Positions 7,242 through 11,426 of a stretch of 11,426 nt of DNA are shown one piece after another. The notes under the pieces were generated by a model. That model was not told the origin of the DNA and ran no database searches. It worked only from the letters and a program-made list of their open reading frames with translations. Origin of the DNA: CAZGLR01 sp964526635 (GTDB lineage Bacteria; Zixibacteria; MSB-5A5; GN15; JAAZOE01); contig CAZGLR010000107.1 in NCBI GenBank assembly GCA_964526635.1, positions 1 through 11,426 on the forward strand, read 5' to 3'. Both the position numbers and the translations under genes were made by a program. Within the stretch, counting starts at the first letter, position 1, and every line of letters starts with the position of its first letter.

Positions 7242-7904
7242 ATGCGACGCTTCTATCAAACAGATTACAGCGCGGCGGTCAAATACATCAGTACGATCAT
7301 TGCGCTTCTGATTGCCCTCACGGCCTTGACCGGGTGCAACCGGGCCCGGCCGACCAAAAAATCACCGATCCATATTAATCCCAACATGGACTATCAGCAG
7401 AGATTCGAGGCGCAGGAGGCCAGCGAGTTTTTCGCCGATGGCGCCGCGATGCGGACGCCGGTGGCCGGGACCATACCCCGGGGATTTTTACGCGACGATG
7501 AAGCCTATTTCACCGGTAAAACCGGTCCGAATCCCGATGATTATCTTCAAAATATTCCGGAGGAAATCACCATTCAGTTCCTCGAGCGTGGACGGGAACG
7601 CTATGACATCTACTGTTCGCCATGCCACAGCCGTCTGGGCGACGGCAGGGGGATTATGATTCAACGCGGATACGTTCCGCCGCCGACCTTCCACAGTGAG
7701 CGTATTCGCACTCTGGCCGACGGCTACATCTATGATGTCATTACCGCCGGTGTCCGTAATATGCCAGGCTATGCCAATCAGATTCCGCCCCGCGACCGCT
7801 GGGCGATTGTAGCGTATGTGCGGGCGCTGCAACTGGCGCAGAATGCCAGAGAAGATGATGTTCCCGAAGAACTCAGAGATAAAATCAAGCAGGCAGGGCA
7901 ATGA
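7242..7904 (+). CDS. actE: ACIII monoheme cytochrome c lipoprotein ActE
   Basis: Monoheme cytochrome c of Alternative Complex III, 220 residues, expected to be the electron exit toward the terminal oxidase. A signal sequence (hydrophobic 14-30) ends in a lipobox, LTGC, with lipidated Cys32. The heme motif is CSPCH at 125-129, followed by GDGRG, and Met174 in RNMPGYANQI is the probable distal ligand. The C-terminal RWAIVAYVRALQ helix is typical of class I cytochromes c. The frame is open upstream to 7113 through actD, but ATG 7242 is chosen. It follows the actD stop by one base, has AGGGG at 7232-7236 five bases upstream, and places the lipoprotein signal at the N-terminus. The stop overlaps the actF start as ATGA. 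Confidence 0.94.
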   Translation: MRRFYQTDYSAAVKYISTIIALLIALTALTGCNRARPTKKSPIHINPNMDYQQRFEAQEASEFFADGAAMRTPVAGTIPRGFLRDDEAYFTGKTGPNPDDYLQNIPEEITIQFLERGRERYDIYCSPCHSRLGDGRGIMIQRGYVPPPTFHSERIRTLADGYIYDVITAGVRNMPGYANQIPPRDRWAIVAYVRALQLAQNAREDDVPEELRDKIKQAGQ

Positions 7905-9082
7905 AGGTCGATACCACGACATATCGGTTGGAAGAACGGGGCCGTTTGCACGTATTCGGCGCGGTGATTTTTATCATCGGGCTGGCCGCCTCGATCGGCG
8001 GTTATGCGATTGACGCCAGGCAATTTTTCCATAGCTGGCTGACCGCAGCATTGTTTTGGTTCACGGTGGCCGCCGGTGGATTGTTCTTCACCATGCTGCA
8101 TCATCTCATCGGAAGCACCTGGAGTGTTGTCCTGCGGCGTATGGGCGAAGCGATTATGTCGGTATTGCCGTTTATGCTGCTGTTTTTTATCCCGATTTTG
8201 TTCAATCTCGATCAGCTCTATCACTGGGCCCATGAGGGCGCGGCGGAACATGATCATCTGCTGGCCTGGAAAGAACCATATCTGAATGAGCCGTTCTTCT
8301 TTATACGTTTCGCCGGTTATTTCGTCGTCTGGATGGTTTTGTACCTGTTGTTATTCAGGAGTTCACTCAGGCAGGATAGCGGGCACAGCCGGGGTATCCA
8401 GTCGACGTTTATGCGCATCAGTGCGCCGGGCATGATATTGTTCGCCCTGACCTTCTCGTTTGCATCGTTTGACTGGCTGATGTCAATGGAACCGCACTGG
8501 TATTCGACTATATTCGGCGTGTATATCTTTGCCGGAGCGGTAGTCGGCGTGATTACCTTCATGACCCTGGTGGGCATCTGGTTGTTCAGTAACGGCGCGA
8601 TGAGCCAGTGTCTGACCGGCGAGCATTTCCATGACCTCGGCAAGCTGCTGTTTGCCTTTACGGTTTTCTGGGCGTATATGGCCTTCTCACAGTACTTTTT
8701 GATCTGGTACGGCAACATCCCTGAGGAAACAGTGTGGTTCCGCGAACGCTGGACCGGATCATGGAAAACAATTTCGCTGATTCTCGTTTTTGGCAATTTC
8801 GTGATTCCGTTTTTAATCCTGATCACCCGTATCGCCAAGCGGAATCTGTATGTTCTGGGGTTCATGGCGATCTGGCTGTTGGTTATGCATTATATTGACC
8901 TGCACTGGATTGTTATGCCGATGCTGCACCCCGAGGGATTTGTTCTGCACTGGATGGATGTCACGACGTTTCTGGCTGTTGGCGGCTTTTTTATCGCGAA
9001 ATTCTGGTATACGTTTTCCGGTCATCCGCTGGTCCCGGTTGGGGATCCGAAACTGGAACAATCTATCCAAAGTGTGAGTTAA
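7901..9082 (+). CDS. actF: ACIII integral membrane subunit ActF
   Basis: Second NrfD-like membrane subunit of Alternative Complex III, 393 residues with about ten hydrophobic helices (approximately 17-37, 46-66, 82-103, 135-152, 174-195, 205-228, 247-268, 289-310, 317-337 and 353-371). Conserved-looking polar and aromatic segments include MLHHLIGSTWS (65-75), FASFDWLMSMEPHWYSTIFG (187-206), FSQYFLIWYGNIPEET (262-277) and LHWIVMPMLHP (334-344). These are characteristic of ActF and quinol:cytochrome c oxidoreductase membrane subunits. ActF pairs with ActC in the membrane and is a proposed proton-path component. ATG 7901 makes an ATGA overlap with the actE stop, with a purine-rich site (AGGCAGGG) just upstream. 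It is shorter than ActC and lacks ActC's N-terminal extension. Confidence 0.92.
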   Translation: MKVDTTTYRLEERGRLHVFGAVIFIIGLAASIGGYAIDARQFFHSWLTAALFWFTVAAGGLFFTMLHHLIGSTWSVVLRRMGEAIMSVLPFMLLFFIPILFNLDQLYHWAHEGAAEHDHLLAWKEPYLNEPFFFIRFAGYFVVWMVLYLLLFRSSLRQDSGHSRGIQSTFMRISAPGMILFALTFSFASFDWLMSMEPHWYSTIFGVYIFAGAVVGVITFMTLVGIWLFSNGAMSQCLTGEHFHDLGKLLFAFTVFWAYMAFSQYFLIWYGNIPEETVWFRERWTGSWKTISLILVFGNFVIPFLILITRIAKRNLYVLGFMAIWLLVMHYIDLHWIVMPMLHPEGFVLHWMDVTTFLAVGGFFIAKFWYTFSGHPLVPVGDPKLEQSIQSVS

Positions 9083-9092
9083 ACAGAGTAAG

Positions 9093-9446
9093 ATGGCTGA
9101 GCACAACGAACAGCAGACACCTGATCACGACGCCGCCGGATACGAACGGCGCGATGTCAGTATCGCCAAACTGGCGGTCTACGGTATCGCCGGTATGGCG
9201 TTTTTGATTACGCTGGTGATCTTCATGGTCGGGTATTTTGTCGATGTCCACGAGGGTGTCGTTCAGCAACAGGTCCTGACGCCCGAATCGACGCAGCTTC
9301 GTGAGTTACGCGCCCGGGAAACCGAGAAGCTCTACAGCTACGATGTGCTCAATGCCGACAGCGGTATTTATCAAATCCCCATTGAGCGGGCTATGAAGGT
9401 TATGGCCGACGAAGCCTATCAGCAGCGCCTGACCCGTTCTCAATAG
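9093..9446 (+). CDS. Small single-helix membrane protein of the ACIII/oxidase cluster
   Basis: A 117-residue protein with a hydrophilic, acidic N-terminus (1-22), one helix at about 28-50 (AVYGIAGMAFLITLVIFMVG) and a C-terminal soluble part with a charged helix (LRELRARETEKL, 69-80). It then carries YSYDVLNADSGIYQIPIERA (81-100). The last pattern, a Tyr turn followed by IPI-x-RAM, occurs in unnamed proteins I recall next to cytochrome oxidase and SCO genes. I infer an assembly or accessory role for the oxidase or the ACIII-oxidase contact, but no function is shown. No Cys, CXXCH or clear metal-site motif is present. It starts 10 bp after actF with only a weak purine-rich site, and its codon use looks like that of its neighbours. 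The gene is real with good confidence; its role is unknown. Confidence 0.85.
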   Translation: MAEHNEQQTPDHDAAGYERRDVSIAKLAVYGIAGMAFLITLVIFMVGYFVDVHEGVVQQQVLTPESTQLRELRARETEKLYSYDVLNADSGIYQIPIERAMKVMADEAYQQRLTRSQ

Positions 9447-9459
9447 ATGAGTTGATGAG

Positions 9460-10347
9460 ATGTATTGCCCGAAGCCATACTTGTTGCCCGCTATCGCCCG
9501 CATTATTACCATAATAGCGGTCGTATTGATCTCTGATATTGCCGGGATTTCCGCCCAGGTGATCCGTGAGGATGATCCCCGGTTGCGGGATATAGATGTG
9601 ATTGAGATGCGCGGCGATACGATTCCCTTTGATATTCAACTCACTGATGATAAGGGCCGACAGCAGACACTTGGCGACTATTTCCACCAGGATAAACCGG
9701 TGGTCCTGGTGATGGCGTATTATACCTGCCCGATGCTGTGTAATCTGGTGCTCAATGGTCTGGCGGAGTCGGCGGCACAGCTCAAGCTCAAAGCCGGGGA
9801 AGACTACAATATCATCACAGTCAGTATTGATCCGACCGAAACGGCCGAGCTGGCGGCGGCCAAAAAGCAGAATTACATAAGCAGTGCCGAGCGTCCAGAT
9901 TTTATGGACGGCTGGGCTTTTTGTGTGGCCGATTCGGTCGAGTCGAAGCGGCTGGCCGATGCGATCGGCTTCAAGTATTACTGGGATGAAAAGCAGAAGC
10001 AGTATGCCCATGCTGCCGTGATTACGATCCTGACTTCCGACGGTATGATTTCGCGCTATCTTTACGGTATAAAATTCCCGAGCCGTGATTTGAAATTTTC
10101 ACTTCTGGAAGCGGGGAAGGGGCAGATCGGCGGGCCGGTGGAAAAGCTGTTGTTGTTTTGTTATCATTACGATCCGGATGCCGGAGGGTATGTCGTCTTC
10201 GCCACCAATGTGATGAAGATCGGCGGAGCGCTGTCGCTGACTCTGCTGGCGATTGCCCTCGGGATACTCTGGATTCGTGAATTGCGCCGTCGGTCGCACT
10301 TCTCCCGTAAAGAGGACGCGGCTATCCGGCATCAGAACTCTGGATAG
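9460..10347 (+). CDS. SCO1/SenC-family copper chaperone for cytochrome oxidase
   Basis: Thioredoxin-fold SCO protein that loads copper into the CuA site of oxidase subunit II, or reduces its cysteines. The metal-binding triad is visible: Cys90 and Cys94 in YTCPMLCN, and His184 in QYAHAA. VSIDPTET at 121-128 and a Tyr-Leu-Tyr-Gly turn (YLYG, 200-203) fit the family. Residues 1-32 look like a signal sequence with likely cleavage near GISA-Q. A second hydrophobic helix at about 252-273 followed by a basic tail would anchor the C-terminus, with the copper domain in the periplasm. The 295-residue length and the extra CYHYDPDAGGY segment (234-244) are typical of the SCO subgroup coded beside ACIII/caa3 genes. 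It lies 13 bp after the small membrane protein with a weak ribosome site, and 14 bp before coxB, whose product is its probable client. Confidence 0.93.
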   Translation: MYCPKPYLLPAIARIITIIAVVLISDIAGISAQVIREDDPRLRDIDVIEMRGDTIPFDIQLTDDKGRQQTLGDYFHQDKPVVLVMAYYTCPMLCNLVLNGLAESAAQLKLKAGEDYNIITVSIDPTETAELAAAKKQNYISSAERPDFMDGWAFCVADSVESKRLADAIGFKYYWDEKQKQYAHAAVITILTSDGMISRYLYGIKFPSRDLKFSLLEAGKGQIGGPVEKLLLFCYHYDPDAGGYVVFATNVMKIGGALSLTLLAIALGILWIRELRRRSHFSRKEDAAIRHQNSG

Positions 10348-10361
10348 CGATAGACTATTAG

Positions 10362-11315
10362 ATGGATACGACTGGGACTTTATTTTTGCCGCCCGGCCGG
10401 TCGACAATTGCCGGCGAGGTCGATGCGCTTTTTAATTTTATTCTTTATTGCAGCATCGGTTTTTTCGTGCTGGTTGTGGCGCTCATGATATATTTCGTGG
10501 TGCGCTACCATCGCCGTGCCGGTGATACCGGCAGTAAAACGACCCTCGGGATTTCGCATAACCTGAAGCTCGAAATCCTGTGGACGCTGATTCCGACGAT
10601 CCTGGTGGTGATTGTGTTTGTCTGGGGATTCCAGGTTTTTATGAAAATGCAGGTCGTCCCAGGCAACGCCTACGAGATCAAAGTCACCGGTCAGAAATGG
10701 TTCTGGAGTTTCCAGTATCCCAATGGCACCACGACCGTCAATGAACTGGTCGTACCCGAGGATCGACCGATTAAGCTGCTGATGTCCTCCCAGGATGTGA
10801 TTCACAGTTTTTTTGTGCCCGATTTCCGCATCAAGATGGACGTCCTGCCCAACCGGTACACGATCACCTGGTTTGAGGCCGGCGATGTCGGGAGCCATAA
10901 TCTTTTCTGTGCCGAGTACTGCGGAACTTCGCATTCGGATATGATCGGTCAGGTTCGCGTGCTTGGTGAACGTGAGTTCAATGAATGGCTTGAAACGAAT
11001 ATGGTGTCCGGAGAGGGGATGTCACCGGAGGAGCTGGGTAAAGCATTGTATAGAAGCAAAGCCTGTCATACCTGTCATAATATCGATGGCAGCGCCAATA
11101 CCGGGCCGCCGCTCAACGGTATCTTTGATGAAACCCATGCGATGGCCGATGGATCTCAGGTGAATGTTGACGAAAACTATTTGCGCGAGTCGATTTTGAA
11201 TCCACAGGCGAAAATTCGGGCCGGCTATCAGCCGGTGATGCCGACCTTCCAGGGCATTTTGTCCCAGTCGCAGGTCGATGCCCTGATCGCCTATATTAAA
11301 TCGTTAGAGGAGTAA
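10362..11315 (+). CDS. coxB: Cytochrome c oxidase subunit II with fused cytochrome c (caa3-type)
   Basis: Subunit II of a heme-copper oxidase, 317 residues. Two helices (about 24-46 and 73-95, the second with LEILWTLIP) are followed by a cupredoxin domain. The aromatic patch GQKWFWSFQYPNG (110-122) and all CuA ligands are present: His148, Cys183, Glu185, Cys187, His191 and Met194 in HSFFVPDF and CAEYCGTSHSDM. A C-terminal class I cytochrome c domain follows, with CHTCH at 235-239 and distal Met293 in PVMPTFQGIL. This makes the enzyme caa3-type, able to take electrons without a soluble cytochrome c, here probably from ActE. ATG 10362 starts 14 bp after the SCO stop; no clear Shine-Dalgarno precedes it. 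The protein length fits the start. Confidence 0.96.
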   Translation: MDTTGTLFLPPGRSTIAGEVDALFNFILYCSIGFFVLVVALMIYFVVRYHRRAGDTGSKTTLGISHNLKLEILWTLIPTILVVIVFVWGFQVFMKMQVVPGNAYEIKVTGQKWFWSFQYPNGTTTVNELVVPEDRPIKLLMSSQDVIHSFFVPDFRIKMDVLPNRYTITWFEAGDVGSHNLFCAEYCGTSHSDMIGQVRVLGEREFNEWLETNMVSGEGMSPEELGKALYRSKACHTCHNIDGSANTGPPLNGIFDETHAMADGSQVNVDENYLRESILNPQAKIRAGYQPVMPTFQGILSQSQVDALIAYIKSLEE

Positions 11316-11321
11316 ACCTCC
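11307..11321 (+). promoter_or_regulatory. Ribosome site for coxA within a small hairpin over the coxB stop
   Basis: GAGGAG at 11307-11312 overlaps the last coxB codons and lies ten bases before the next ATG (11323), so it is the likely Shine-Dalgarno. CCTC/CTCC at 11317-11321 can pair with it (GAGG with CCTC, or GGAG with CTCC) around the TAA stop. A ribosome ending coxB would open this short stem, which would couple coxA translation to coxB. The stem is only four base pairs, so the effect is tentative. Confidence 0.35.
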
Positions 11322-11322
11322 G

Positions 11323-11426
11323 ATGAGTAGCACTGCACAGGCCAATTATCTCAACAGCCCCAAAGGTATCTGCGAGCAGGAACAGGATCGCGGTGGCCAC
11401 AAAGGTCGCGCGCAAGCCGAACCAGA
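11323..11426 (+). CDS. coxA: Probable 5' end of cytochrome oxidase subunit I, truncated and doubtful after codon 16
   Basis: An open frame starts at ATG 11323, eight bases after the coxB stop TAA (11313-11315), and runs off the window. Gene order (coxB then coxA) and its first residues (MSSTAQANYLNSPKGI) fit the N-terminus of subunit I, which normally continues W-S-W-x-x-T-x-D-H-K-R-I-G and into the first helix. Here the frame instead reads CEQEQDRGGHKGRAQAEP, hydrophilic and unlike the family. Neither other + frame restores the motif. The opposite strand of about 11372-11425 reads as a hydrophobic helix. The last 55 bases may therefore not belong to this gene. Confidence 0.5.
   Translation, partial: MSSTAQANYLNSPKGICEQEQDRGGHKGRAQAEP

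Noticed and set aside
9400..10011. 203-codon minus-strand open frame opposite the SCO gene
   Set aside because: It overlaps a gene with full SCO metal motifs, and the antisense product shows no recognisable domain.

Overview
The window carries one strand-consistent (+) respiratory gene cluster of an aerobic Gram-negative-type bacterium. In order it holds: the 3' end of a small membrane-protein gene closed by a strong intrinsic terminator; ctaB (heme O synthase); six genes of a complete quinol:cytochrome c oxidoreductase called Alternative Complex III (actABCDEF); a small one-helix membrane protein; a SCO-type copper chaperone; coxB with a fused cytochrome c domain (caa3-type subunit II); and the first codons of what should be coxA, cut by the window edge.

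Layout. 1-200 is the tail of an unrelated gene. 201-493 is non-coding: a rho-independent terminator at 231-268, then the ctaB leader with a weak promoter-like pair and a small inverted repeat over the ctaB start codon. 494-1465 is ctaB. 1466-1608 is a 143-bp gap, the likeliest place for a promoter of the act genes; I see no terminator in it. From 1609 to the right edge genes are packed with gaps of at most 16 bp or with ATGA-type overlaps, as expected for one transcript with coupled translation.

How the genes work together. Alternative Complex III replaces the bc1 complex. ActC and ActF (NrfD-like, about ten helices each) are the membrane core where menaquinol is expected to be oxidised. ActB carries three [4Fe-4S] and one [3Fe-4S] binding motifs plus a molybdopterin-oxidoreductase-like domain. 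ActA (five hemes) and ActE (one heme, lipoprotein) pass electrons out, and ActD is a small two-helix subunit. Electrons would go to the c-type heme fused to CoxB, then to CuA and the heme-copper site of CoxA. CtaB supplies heme O for heme A synthesis, and SCO delivers copper to CuA. This is the gene set expected for an ACIII-caa3 supercomplex.

Organism. ACIII with single-chain ActB, Tat export and lipoprotein signals, and intermediate GC judged by eye, fit the FCB side of the tree (Bacteroidota/Rhodothermota, Zixibacteria, Gemmatimonadota) or Acidobacteriota. The sequence alone does not decide. The system is described in other bacteria, so the cluster is not new in kind. The oddest spot is the right edge: the coxA frame starts normally, then turns hydrophilic after about 16 codons, where the opposite strand reads as a hydrophobic helix. 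A sequence junction or assembly artefact is suspected there.
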